A stretch of DNA of 63,449 nt, from assembly GCA_964497615.1 (NCBI GenBank), contig CAZCEC010000034.1, positions 1 to 63,449 on the forward strand. The letters are read 5' to 3'. How positions within the stretch are numbered: the stretch's first letter is position 1; every line of letters starts with the position of its first letter. A program made the position numbers and the translations under genes. This document shows positions 1-7,832 of this stretch, piece by piece. The stretch comes from CAZCEC01 sp964497615 (GTDB taxonomy: Bacteria > Chloroflexota > Anaerolineae > Anaerolineales > UBA6663). The notes beneath the pieces are model-generated. The model was given only the letters and a program-made list of their open reading frames with translations, ran no database searches and had not been told where the DNA came from.

Positions 1-2
1 GC

Positions 3-69
3 CGTAGTAGCGAATTTATTCGCCCCCCGCTCGTAGCTCCAAAGGAGAGCGAATGAATTCGCTACTACA
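3..69. repeat. Long inverted repeat of the GTAGTAGCGAAT family
   Basis: Positions 4-23 and 49-68 form an inverted repeat: the left arm GTAGTAGCGAATTTATTCGC matches the reverse complement of the right arm at 19 of 20 positions, around a loop of about 25 bases. Each arm also contains a smaller palindrome (GCGAAT..ATTCGC). It lies 6 bases beyond the stop of the amine oxidase gene, so it could act as a 3' mRNA structure, although no T-tract follows. The same core recurs at 14947-15202 and 58968-59070. Confidence 0.8.
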
Positions 70-74
70 GGCTC

Positions 75-1496
75 CTACGCGAGACTGAGCCGGTGGATCG
101 CCGCTGCCTCGCGCAGCCCGCTCTCAATCGCGCCCTGAATCCACGCGTGATAGAGCGAGGCGTGCTCCCCGGCGAAGTGCACCCGGCCCTCGGGGGCGAT
201 GATGTCCTGGTACAGCAATGTCTGCTGGCCGGGGTCGAACAGGGCGAAGGCGCCGCCTGCGTACGGGTCATCGTGCCACATCTTTGAGGCCCCCACCTCA
301 AACTCCTCCCGCGCCTGCGGGTGAATCTCCATCAGGTCGTCGAGCGCCTGCTCAATCCGTTCCTTCGGGTCCAGCGAGCCCCAGCGCTGTGCGTCCTCCG
401 ACCAGGTGTAGCTGGCGAGGATCACGCCGCGCCCCGTCTCGCGCCCGTGGTCGGGGTAGTACACCACGCGGATGGGCAGGTCGGTGGCGGTGCCCCCGCC
501 GAAGATGCCGTCGTCTGTCTCCCAGAACCGCCGCCGGCACTGGAACCAGATCTTGGCCGAGGCGTCGTAGTGAAGCTGGCGGATGGCGCGCTGCTTGCCG
601 CGCGAGAAGGGCTGCAAGATTTCCACGTGCCGCAGCACCGGGAACGGCACGGTGACGATGGCATAGTCGCCACGCGCCTCGAAGCGCCCGGCCGCAGTGC
701 GGTAGTGGACCGTGACGCCCTCGGCATCCTGCCCCAGTGCCGTCATCTCCGCGCCAAAGCGGATGTGCGCCCGCAGGCTGGGCAGGAAGGCGCGCGGCAG
801 GTTGTCCATGCCGCCCTCGATCTGCACCATGTCGGTGTAGTAGTTGCCGGCCTCCTCCCGGAACAATTCCAAGAAGGAGGCGTTCATCAATGCCTCTTGA
901 TCGGCCAGCAAGCCGAACATCTCAATCGCCCCCTCGGACCAGCCGCACTTCTCCAGGAACTCGCGGGTCGAATACTGGTCAAACTCGGCCACCAGGCCCG
1001 GCCAGGCCGCCTCGCCCTCCGCGCGCAATCGCGCCACCAGCGGCGCCAGCGCGGCCTCCCACAACGCCCCAAAGGGCCGGCCTTCCTCGTGGGGATGGAC
1101 CGCAAAGCCCAGCCGGCGGGGGTCGGCGGTGGCCTCGGCGATGCGATGGCGCTTCCCGTGCAGGTGGTAATAGGCCTGCGGGTTGCTCATGGTGAAGGGC
1201 AGGGTGGGGAGCTTGAAGCGCTCCAGGTAGGCCATCGTCAGCCGGTGGGCGCGCGGGATGCGCATGGCGCCCGCCTCGGCATATAGCCCGTCTGCAAACG
1301 GTTCGCGCAGGGTGCACACCCGCCCGCCCACGCGGTTCTGGGCTTCGAGGATCAGCGGGCGATGACCGGCGCGCAGCAGCACATCCGCCGCCGCCAGCCC
1401 GGCCAGCCCCGCGCCGATGATGAGAACGTCGAGCGGCCGGCCGGCGCGCGGCAGGTCCTGATGGATCAGGCTGAGATAGTCGTCGGTGGTTGCCAT
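75..1496 (-). CDS. Flavin-containing amine oxidase (L-amino-acid/monoamine oxidase family)
   Basis: A predicted FAD-dependent oxidase of amines or amino acids, 473 residues. The ADP-binding GAGLAG motif lies at residues 28-33 after a beta strand, followed by the family EAxxRxGGRV motif at 51-60. Near the C-terminus HFAGEH and then HAWIQGAIESG form the second flavin-contact motif typical of L-amino-acid oxidases and tryptophan monooxygenases. I chose the ATG at 1494-1496, which gives a normal N-terminus; an upstream in-frame start would overlap the NACHT gene. Only 4 bases separate it from that gene's stop, so it is the last gene of a three-gene minus-strand operon. Substrate is unknown. No signal peptide, hence cytoplasmic. 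Confidence 0.85.
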   Translation of the reverse strand: MATTDDYLSLIHQDLPRAGRPLDVLIIGAGLAGLAAADVLLRAGHRPLILEAQNRVGGRVCTLREPFADGLYAEAGAMRIPRAHRLTMAYLERFKLPTLPFTMSNPQAYYHLHGKRHRIAEATADPRRLGFAVHPHEEGRPFGALWEAALAPLVARLRAEGEAAWPGLVAEFDQYSTREFLEKCGWSEGAIEMFGLLADQEALMNASFLELFREEAGNYYTDMVQIEGGMDNLPRAFLPSLRAHIRFGAEMTALGQDAEGVTVHYRTAAGRFEARGDYAIVTVPFPVLRHVEILQPFSRGKQRAIRQLHYDASAKIWFQCRRRFWETDDGIFGGGTATDLPIRVVYYPDHGRETGRGVILASYTWSEDAQRWGSLDPKERIEQALDDLMEIHPQAREEFEVGASKMWHDDPYAGGAFALFDPGQQTLLYQDIIAPEGRVHFAGEHASLYHAWIQGAIESGLREAAAIHRLSLA

Positions 1497-1500
1497 AGGC

Positions 1501-3930
1501 CTAGATGGGGGCCGCCATGCGCTGCCCGGCCGCCGCCCCAATGAGGGTCAGCGCCTCGAAGCCGGCCTGGCGCAGGCTGGTGGATGGATCGCGCAGCAGG
1601 GCGTAGAGGTCGCGCGCGCCGTTCGGGTCGCCCAGGCGGCCCAGGGCGCCGGCCGCCGCGCGGCGGGTGGGCTCGTCTCCCTCCACCAGGGCGCGGTTGA
1701 TGATCTCGATGGCGCCGCGTCCGGGCGGAACGCCCATGCCCCGTTCGGCGGCCCAGGCCACCAGCCAGCCCTCCTTCTCGGGCGGCGCGAAGGGCCGCGG
1801 CGCGCGGCTGGCCGCATCGTGCCACTCGGCCACCTTTTCCTGCGCGGCGCTCCGCACAAACCACTCCTGCTCGCGGTGCTGCACGGACTCCAGCAGTGCC
1901 AGCGCCCAATCTGTGCGCGTGGCGGCCAGGCCATACACCGCCGCGCGCCGCACGCTCAGGTTCTCGTGTTGGATGGCCTCTTGCAGCACCGGGTGCCCTT
2001 CTTCCGGGTGCCGCGCCAGCGCCTCCGCGCAGGATTTGCGCAGCATGTCGTCGCCGGCCAGCAGGCCCTTGGCCAGCTCCTCCACCGCCGAGGCATGGCT
2101 CAGCACGCTCAGGGCCAGGGCCGCCGCCCAGCGCACCTCCAGGTGCGGGTCGGCGAAGAGCGCGCTCACCGGCCGGATGGCGCTGACCTCGTCCAGCGCG
2201 CCCAGGCCCAGCGCCGAAAGCTGTCGCAGTTCCGAGTCCTGGCCGGTGAGGTGCTGCTTGAACAGCGCGGCGACGGTTGGGTCGCCTGCGGCCACGAAGG
2301 CAGACACGGCGCGCGCGCGCAGGGGCAGGGCATGGTTGGGGTCGCCCAGCAGCTTGGACAGGCGCCGCAGCACCTCGATGCGCCAGCGCGCTTCGGGCGG
2401 CGTGTCGCGCAGCCAGCGGGCGCAGGCCAGCAGGTCGGTGTGGAGCAGGTCAGGCGTTTGCCCAAGTCGGCGCGCGACGAGGGGCGACAGGTCGCCCACC
2501 GGCGCATAGAAGTAAACGGCCCGCGCCCAGCCATCGCTCAGGTCGGGCAGGGTGGCTTCGGGCTCGGCGGCCATGGCGGTGGCGGCGCAATGTGCGCCTG
2601 CCAGCGCGTGCGAAAAGCTCACCCGGTCACGGTGGCGCGCCAGCAGCCTCCGCGCGATGGCGTCGTCCAGGAATTCATCTGGCTCCATCTGAACCTGGCC
2701 GGCGGCGTTGGCATACAGCGGCGCCAGCAGGGTGACGGCTTCGGCGCGCGTGAGGCTGGGGTTGACCGTTCGGTCCATCAGGGCCGCGGCCAGCCGGGCC
2801 AGGGCGCGCTGGCCCACTGGCTTGATGCCGTGCCGGAGCACGTAGGCCTCCGCCCAGTCCCAGGGGCGCTTGCCGCGCGCGTCGCCCGCGAACGCCGCCC
2901 AGGTCTTAAGCGACACTTCGAAAATGGTGCGGCCCTGGTTGCCGCTGGCCAGCCAGCCCATGATCAGATGCGGATCGGTGTCGGGCGCGGTTCGCTTGCG
3001 GCGGGCGCTCGCGGCCTTGTCCCAGGCCGCCGCCCACTTGGCGATGAGGCTGCGATAGCCCGCCGCGTCCCACGGGGCGATGTGGACTGGCGCGAACTGA
3101 AGCGGCAGCAGCGGGCCAAATCCGGCCAGCCCGCCCGCCAGCACCAGCCGGTGCTGCGGAAACTCGCGCATTAACGCGGCTAGCCACCCGGCAATTTCGC
3201 TCAGCGCCTCTGGCGACACCTCATCCAGCCCGTCCAGGAAGATGGCGCAGCGATATTCGCGCAGGCGGACACGCAGGTGGCGCGGCAGGCGCGCGGCCCG
3301 CACCGGCGTGGATCGCGCCTGGGCAGCGGCAATAAGGGGCTCGCCTACGTTGGCCCCTGCCGCAAGCGGCAAGGCCAAATCCGCGGCGTGGATGAACACC
3401 GGCGTGAACTCGCCATCCAGCAGGGACGTGTCGCCCTGGGCCACGCGCGAGGCCAGATGCGCCAGCAGGGTGGTCTTGCCGGTGCCAGGCGGCCCCAGCA
3501 CCAGCAGGTGGCTGCCGCCCGCCAATGCCTCGGCCACGCTAAGACTCGGCGCGCCGTACAGGGCGGCCAGGCCGGGCCAGTCGGGCAGGACGGGGATGGC
3601 GCTGTTGAGGTCCAGGTCTGGGGGTGGGGCGGTGGGGTCGAAGGCGGGCGGCAGCGGCCACACGCGCGGTGGCAGCAGGATTTCGTCCAGCGCGAAGAGC
3701 GCGCCCGCCAGGTGCGCCGTCTGGGCGTAGCGCAGCACGTCGTCGCGGAACTGGCGCTCGAAGCCCGAGGTGAGGACTTCGCGCAGGCCGCGCAACCGGT
3801 AGCCGAGACCCTGCCGCGCCTCAGCAAAGATGTGGCGGAACCGATACAGGAGATAGGCCAGCGCCGCGGCGACGGCAAACCCCAGCCAGAATGAGAAGGC
3901 GTCGATAGCGGGCAGGCGCAGGCCGAACAT
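1501..3930 (-). CDS. Membrane-anchored NACHT-type P-loop NTPase with C-terminal HEAT repeats
   Basis: An 809-residue STAND-like ATPase. One transmembrane helix lies at about residues 11-29, followed by a basic juxtamembrane stretch. The Walker A motif GPPGTGKTT is at 146-154. The Walker B motif FLDGLDE at 231-237 has the small-residue-plus-acidic pattern typical of NACHT domains. From about residue 540 to the end the protein is built of alpha-helical HEAT/PBS-like repeats (recurrent R.AA..AL..L segments). Bacterial NACHT proteins include characterised antiphage NLR-like systems, but many genomic NACHT-HEAT proteins have no assigned role. The flanking genes (zinc ribbon 3 bases upstream, amine oxidase 4 bases downstream) are not a known defence set. 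Immune, signalling or chaperone-like roles are all possible. Confidence 0.8.
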   Translation of the reverse strand: MFGLRLPAIDAFSFWLGFAVAAALAYLLYRFRHIFAEARQGLGYRLRGLREVLTSGFERQFRDDVLRYAQTAHLAGALFALDEILLPPRVWPLPPAFDPTAPPPDLDLNSAIPVLPDWPGLAALYGAPSLSVAEALAGGSHLLVLGPPGTGKTTLLAHLASRVAQGDTSLLDGEFTPVFIHAADLALPLAAGANVGEPLIAAAQARSTPVRAARLPRHLRVRLREYRCAIFLDGLDEVSPEALSEIAGWLAALMREFPQHRLVLAGGLAGFGPLLPLQFAPVHIAPWDAAGYRSLIAKWAAAWDKAASARRKRTAPDTDPHLIMGWLASGNQGRTIFEVSLKTWAAFAGDARGKRPWDWAEAYVLRHGIKPVGQRALARLAAALMDRTVNPSLTRAEAVTLLAPLYANAAGQVQMEPDEFLDDAIARRLLARHRDRVSFSHALAGAHCAATAMAAEPEATLPDLSDGWARAVYFYAPVGDLSPLVARRLGQTPDLLHTDLLACARWLRDTPPEARWRIEVLRRLSKLLGDPNHALPLRARAVSAFVAAGDPTVAALFKQHLTGQDSELRQLSALGLGALDEVSAIRPVSALFADPHLEVRWAAALALSVLSHASAVEELAKGLLAGDDMLRKSCAEALARHPEEGHPVLQEAIQHENLSVRRAAVYGLAATRTDWALALLESVQHREQEWFVRSAAQEKVAEWHDAASRAPRPFAPPEKEGWLVAWAAERGMGVPPGRGAIEIINRALVEGDEPTRRAAAGALGRLGDPNGARDLYALLRDPSTSLRQAGFEALTLIGAAAGQRMAAPI

Positions 3931-3933
3931 GGC

Positions 3934-4635
3934 TCAGTCGGCGCAGAGGATGCGGCCGCAGTTGCCGCACAGGATCAGCTCGTTGCCCTGGCGCGCGCTT
4001 TGGATGCGCGACGACGATGGGGCCACCCCGCAGGTGGAGCAGCCCCCGTCCTCCAGCCGCGAGACGGCCCGGCCTTTCTTGGCAGGCCGCAGCCGGTCAT
4101 ATAGCTCCCGGTCGGCGGCCAGCACCTGGGCGCTGATGGCCTCGCGGGCGGTGGCCAGGTGCTCCAGGGCAGCGGACAGGCGGCCGCGCTCATCCAGCAG
4201 GCTGCCGTGCGTGACGGCCGCCGCCGCCGAAGCGGCCTGAAGCTGTTCCTGCACGGCGGCGTGCCGCACCTCGGCGGCCTCGGACATCATCAGGGCCTCA
4301 AACTGCCGCTCTTCCAGGGCGGTGCGCCGCCGCTGGAGCGAATCAATCTCCATTTGCAGATCGCGCAGTTCCTTGGGGTTGGTCACCGCCCCGCCATACA
4401 TGCGCTGGGTGGCCTCGGCCAGCTTCTCCGCCAGAGTCTGGTTTTCGTATTCGAGGTTTTGGATTTCAACGCGGGCGGCGTGCAGTTGGGCTTGCGCTTC
4501 CACCAGCGCCTGTTGGGCCTCGCGCACGGCGGGCTCATCGCCCAACTGCTGCTCGATGGCGGCCAGCCGGGCGCGATGGCTGTCCACTTCGAGATCAATG
4601 CCCTGCATCTGGAGGAGCGTGGCGGCGCGGCTCAT
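3934..4635 (-). CDS. Coiled-coil protein with C-terminal C4 zinc ribbon (DUF164/CdsZ-like)
   Basis: 233 residues. About 170 residues of Glu/Gln/Ala/Arg-rich heptads predict a long antiparallel coiled coil. The zinc ribbon follows, with Cys pairs at 199/202 and 223/226 (CSTC, CGNC) and the closing GRILCAD tail. This is the arrangement of the widespread DUF164 zinc-ribbon family, proposed to bind nucleic acid. The start is the ATG at 4633-4635, preferred over one 18 bases upstream because a TATAAT box lies 9 bases before it. It is the first gene of the operon with the NACHT ATPase and amine oxidase. Family call is confident; molecular role is not established. Confidence 0.85.
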   Translation of the reverse strand: MSRAATLLQMQGIDLEVDSHRARLAAIEQQLGDEPAVREAQQALVEAQAQLHAARVEIQNLEYENQTLAEKLAEATQRMYGGAVTNPKELRDLQMEIDSLQRRRTALEERQFEALMMSEAAEVRHAAVQEQLQAASAAAAVTHGSLLDERGRLSAALEHLATAREAISAQVLAADRELYDRLRPAKKGRAVSRLEDGGCSTCGVAPSSSRIQSARQGNELILCGNCGRILCAD

Positions 4636-4644
4636 TGGCGGCAG

Positions 4645-4668
4645 ATTATACACCGGCTGTTATACAAT
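4645..4668. promoter_or_regulatory. Divergent promoter pair between the zinc-ribbon and membrane-protein operons
   Basis: The two start codons are only 41 bases apart. On the minus strand TATAAT (4650 to 4645) stands 9 bases before the zinc-ribbon ATG. On the plus strand TACAAT (4663-4668) stands 8 bases before the ATG at 4677. Both would give 5' leaders of a few bases at most. No convincing -35 boxes are visible. The -10 boxes are 12 bases apart, so polymerases on the two strands should interfere. Confidence 0.45.
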
Positions 4669-4676
4669 ACCGCCGC

Positions 4677-6260
4677 ATGCCTCGGGCGCAACCGGCCTCA
4701 ATTTACGGATGGATCATCGGCGCAGGCAGCCTCGCGGTTGCGGCGGCGGCCAGCCTGCCGTTCGTGGCCGCCGCCAGCGCAGGCGGCGGCGAGCATGTCT
4801 TCACCGGGCTGCTGCTCAACCCCGTGGACGGCGCGTCGTACCTGGCCAAGATGCGCCAAGGCTGGGCCGGAAGCTGGACGTTCACACTGCCCTACACCGC
4901 CGAGCCGGGGGCGGGTGCGTTTATCTACACCTATTACCTGGCGCTGGGCCACCTGGCGCGCGCGCTGGGCCTCAGCCTCATCGCCGTCTATCACGCCGCG
5001 CGGGTGCTGGGCGGGCTGGCGCTCCTGCTGACCGCCGGCCTGTTCATGGCCCGCTGTTTCGAGACGACGCGGGCGCGGCTGGCGGCCTGGTTGTTGTTCG
5101 CGCTCGGGTCCGGGCTGGGCTGGCTGGCGGTGCCGGCGGGCGCGTTCACGGGCGACCTGTACGTGGCCGAGGCCTTCCCCTTCCTGGCGCTGGCGACGAA
5201 CGCGCACTTTGCGCTCGCGCAGGCGCTGCTGCTGTGGGTGGCGATGCTGGCCCTGCCCGATGAGTTGGGCAGTCGAACCGTCACTGTGACCGGCCAGAAT
5301 GAGACGCCGCGGCTCGCGGCGCTGGCGCTCACCACGATCGCGATGGCGCAGGTCCAGCCGCTGGCCCTGTTGAACGCCGGCCTCATCCTGGGCAGTGTGG
5401 GCCTGTGGCGCGCGGTGGAGGCGCGCTCGGTGCGGCCCCTGCTAACGTCCCGGCTGATCGTCTTTGGCCTCGCTGCCGCGCCGTGGCTGGCCTATGCCTT
5501 CTGGCTGACGATTGGGCATCCGGTGCTCCGCGAGTGGAACGCGCAGAACCTGACGCCCTCGCCGCCGCTGTGGGATGCCCTGCTCTCCGGCGGCGTGCCG
5601 CTCCTGTTGGCCGGGGTCGGCCTGATCGGCGCCGCGCGCAAGCGCACTGGTCCGGGCCGGCTGATGGCGCTCTGGCTCATCATCGGCGCGGCGGCGCTGT
5701 ATGCGCCCTTCGCGCTCCAGCGGCGGTTGGCGCTGGGCTTGTGGGCGCCCGTATGCGTCCTGGCGGTGATGGCCCTGCGCGAGGTCGTGTGGCCTCGCCT
5801 CAAGCCTCGGTTCCGGCCAATGGCGCTGGCGCTGCTGGCGCTGGCCGTCCTGCCCAGCAACCTGCTCGTCTTCGCCGCAGCCATGGGCGCCGTGCGCGAG
5901 CGCAACCCCATCGCCTTCCTCACCACCGGCGAGGCCCGCGCCCTGGCCTGGCTAAACGACAACGGCGGCGCGGGCGCCCCGGTGGCGGGCTCGCCCGAGA
6001 TGGGCCTATACTTGCCAGCCTGGGCGGGCGCGCGCGTGATCTACGGCCACCCCTTCGAGACCATCCGCGCCGATGCGCAGCGCGCCGCGCTGGAAGCCTT
6101 CTTCGCGGAGCCGGTGCTGGCGCAGCCGTTCGTGGAGGCGCGCGGCGTGGACCTGGTGCTCCTGGGCCCGCGCGAGCGCGCCCTGGGCGCGCAGGCCGTC
6201 CCAGCCAACTGGCAAGCGGTGTACGCCAGTGACGAGGTCGCGATCTATGCGCCCCAATAG
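4677..6260 (+). CDS. Polytopic membrane protein, GT-C-like, paralogue A
   Basis: 527 residues with about ten or more hydrophobic helices. After the first helix an extracytoplasmic loop carries DGASYLAKMRQG, shared almost word for word with the next gene (DGNVYLAKMRQG). Both then continue with YHAARV and end in a soluble tail with LLGPRERALG or IFGPREAALG. The tandem genes are therefore paralogues. An acidic residue in the first loop, many helices and a C-terminal soluble tail resemble GT-C membrane glycosyltransferases, which use polyprenyl-phosphate sugars. That fits the downstream polyprenyl-phosphate mannose synthase fusion but is inference. Start chosen at ATG 4677, just below the TACAAT box. 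Confidence 0.7.
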   Translation: MPRAQPASIYGWIIGAGSLAVAAAASLPFVAAASAGGGEHVFTGLLLNPVDGASYLAKMRQGWAGSWTFTLPYTAEPGAGAFIYTYYLALGHLARALGLSLIAVYHAARVLGGLALLLTAGLFMARCFETTRARLAAWLLFALGSGLGWLAVPAGAFTGDLYVAEAFPFLALATNAHFALAQALLLWVAMLALPDELGSRTVTVTGQNETPRLAALALTTIAMAQVQPLALLNAGLILGSVGLWRAVEARSVRPLLTSRLIVFGLAAAPWLAYAFWLTIGHPVLREWNAQNLTPSPPLWDALLSGGVPLLLAGVGLIGAARKRTGPGRLMALWLIIGAAALYAPFALQRRLALGLWAPVCVLAVMALREVVWPRLKPRFRPMALALLALAVLPSNLLVFAAAMGAVRERNPIAFLTTGEARALAWLNDNGGAGAPVAGSPEMGLYLPAWAGARVIYGHPFETIRADAQRAALEAFFAEPVLAQPFVEARGVDLVLLGPRERALGAQAVPANWQAVYASDEVAIYAPQ

Positions 6261-6272
6261 CTGTTGCCGGCC

Positions 6273-7832
6273 ATGATCTCGCGGGCGGAGCGGCGCTGGG
6301 CGCTGATCTTCGCGGCCGTGGTGATGGCCGCCACGACCGTCCCGTACTTGGTGGCGGCTGGCGCGCAGCGCGACGGGTGGCAGTTTGGCGGCTTCCTCAT
6401 CGGCGTCGAGGACGGCAACGTCTACCTCGCCAAGATGCGGCAGGGGGCGATGGGGCAGTTCCTCAACACGCTTAGCCACACCACCGAACCGCACAGCCCC
6501 GCGCTGATTTACCCCGTGCTGCATGTGCTGGGCTGGCTGGCGGGACCGGAGCCGTGGGCGCAGATTGTGGCCTACCATGCCGCGCGCGTGGCGGCCGGCA
6601 TCCTGCTGCTCTGGGTGAGCTATCTGTTCATTGCGCGCTTTGTTGAAGCGGTAGCCGCGCGCCGGCTGGCCCTGCTGCTGGTGGCGCTGGGCGGCGGGCT
6701 GGGCTGGCTGCTCGCCATCGCGTCACCCGAGGCGCTGTACGGCTCCCTGCCCGTGGACTTCATCCTGCCGGAGGCCTTCAGCTTTCTGATGCTGTTTGGG
6801 CTGATGCACCTGGCGTTGGGGCGGGCGCTGCTGCTGCTGGCCTTGCTGGCCTACTTGAGCCGGCGCGGGCTGTGGGCGGGCGTGGCCTTGTTGGGGGTCG
6901 GGCTGGCGCAGCCCCTGTACATCGTCGTGGGCTGGGCGGTGATGGGCGCTCACGCCGCGCAGGGCTGGTGGCTGGACCGGCGCGGCGACGAGGCGCCGGC
7001 CATGCGCCACGACTGGCGCACGGCCCTGGTGGCGGTGGCCGTCTCCGCCCCGATGGTCCTCTACAACGCCGTGGTGCTGGGGCTGGACCCCGCCCTGGCA
7101 CAGTGGATGAGGCAGAACGTGCTCCCCTCGCCGCACCCGGTCCACTATGCGCTGGCGTATGGTGTCCTGCTGGTGCCGGCGGTGCTGGGCTGGCGCGTCC
7201 TGTGGCGGCGCGACGCCCGGCTGGCGCTCTTCGCGGGCGGGTGGGTGGCGCTGGGGTTGGTGCTGGCCTATGCGCCCATCCCCACCCAGCGCCGGCTGAT
7301 CGAAGGCGTTCAGTTGCCCCTCGTGGCGCTGGCCGTGCTGGGGCTGCACTCGCTCACCGCCTGGCCCCGGCGGCTGGCGGTGGGCCTGGTGCTGGCGCTG
7401 GCTCTGCCCACCACCGTGCTGCTCTACCTGGGCTCGCTGGGCGCTGCTCGCAGCGTGGCCGAGCCGGCCTTTCATCCCCCGGACCAACTCGCCGCCTTCG
7501 CCTGGCTGCGGCAGAACGCGGCGCCGGGCGAGCCCGGGCTGGCGGCCTTCGAGACCGGCAACGTCCTGCCCGCCTATACGCCCCTCAATGCCTACATCGG
7601 CCACGGCCCAGAGACCTTATTCGTTCAAGAGAAGCTCCCCCGCGTGGCCGCCTTCTACGATGCGCAAACGCCGGACGAAGAGCGGCGCTCGCTCCTGTCC
7701 GAGGCTGGCATTGACTACGTCATCTTCGGCCCGCGCGAGGCCGCGCTGGGCGGCTTTGACCCACGCATTGTGCCCTACCTGGAATGGCGCTTTGAGTCTG
7801 GCCGCTACGCCATCTTCGCGGTGGAGCCGTGA
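6273..7832 (+). CDS. Polytopic membrane protein, GT-C-like, paralogue B
   Basis: 519 residues starting at ATG 6273 (a TTG nine bases earlier is possible). It has the same plan as the preceding gene: N-terminal helix, DGNVYLAKMRQG loop, YHAARV, a series of hydrophobic helices, and a soluble C-terminal segment with IDYVIFGPREAALGG. Twelve bases separate it from paralogue A, and its stop overlaps the start of the YfhO-like fusion, so the three are one operon. Likely acts in sugar transfer to a lipid-linked or cell-surface acceptor; no catalytic assignment can be proved from sequence. Confidence 0.7.
   Translation: MISRAERRWALIFAAVVMAATTVPYLVAAGAQRDGWQFGGFLIGVEDGNVYLAKMRQGAMGQFLNTLSHTTEPHSPALIYPVLHVLGWLAGPEPWAQIVAYHAARVAAGILLLWVSYLFIARFVEAVAARRLALLLVALGGGLGWLLAIASPEALYGSLPVDFILPEAFSFLMLFGLMHLALGRALLLLALLAYLSRRGLWAGVALLGVGLAQPLYIVVGWAVMGAHAAQGWWLDRRGDEAPAMRHDWRTALVAVAVSAPMVLYNAVVLGLDPALAQWMRQNVLPSPHPVHYALAYGVLLVPAVLGWRVLWRRDARLALFAGGWVALGLVLAYAPIPTQRRLIEGVQLPLVALAVLGLHSLTAWPRRLAVGLVLALALPTTVLLYLGSLGAARSVAEPAFHPPDQLAAFAWLRQNAAPGEPGLAAFETGNVLPAYTPLNAYIGHGPETLFVQEKLPRVAAFYDAQTPDEERRSLLSEAGIDYVIFGPREAALGGFDPRIVPYLEWRFESGRYAIFAVEP

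Noticed and set aside
1486..3174. 562-codon plus-strand open frame
   Set aside because: Antisense to the NACHT-HEAT gene, whose motifs are clear; composition is typical of a GC-rich shadow frame.
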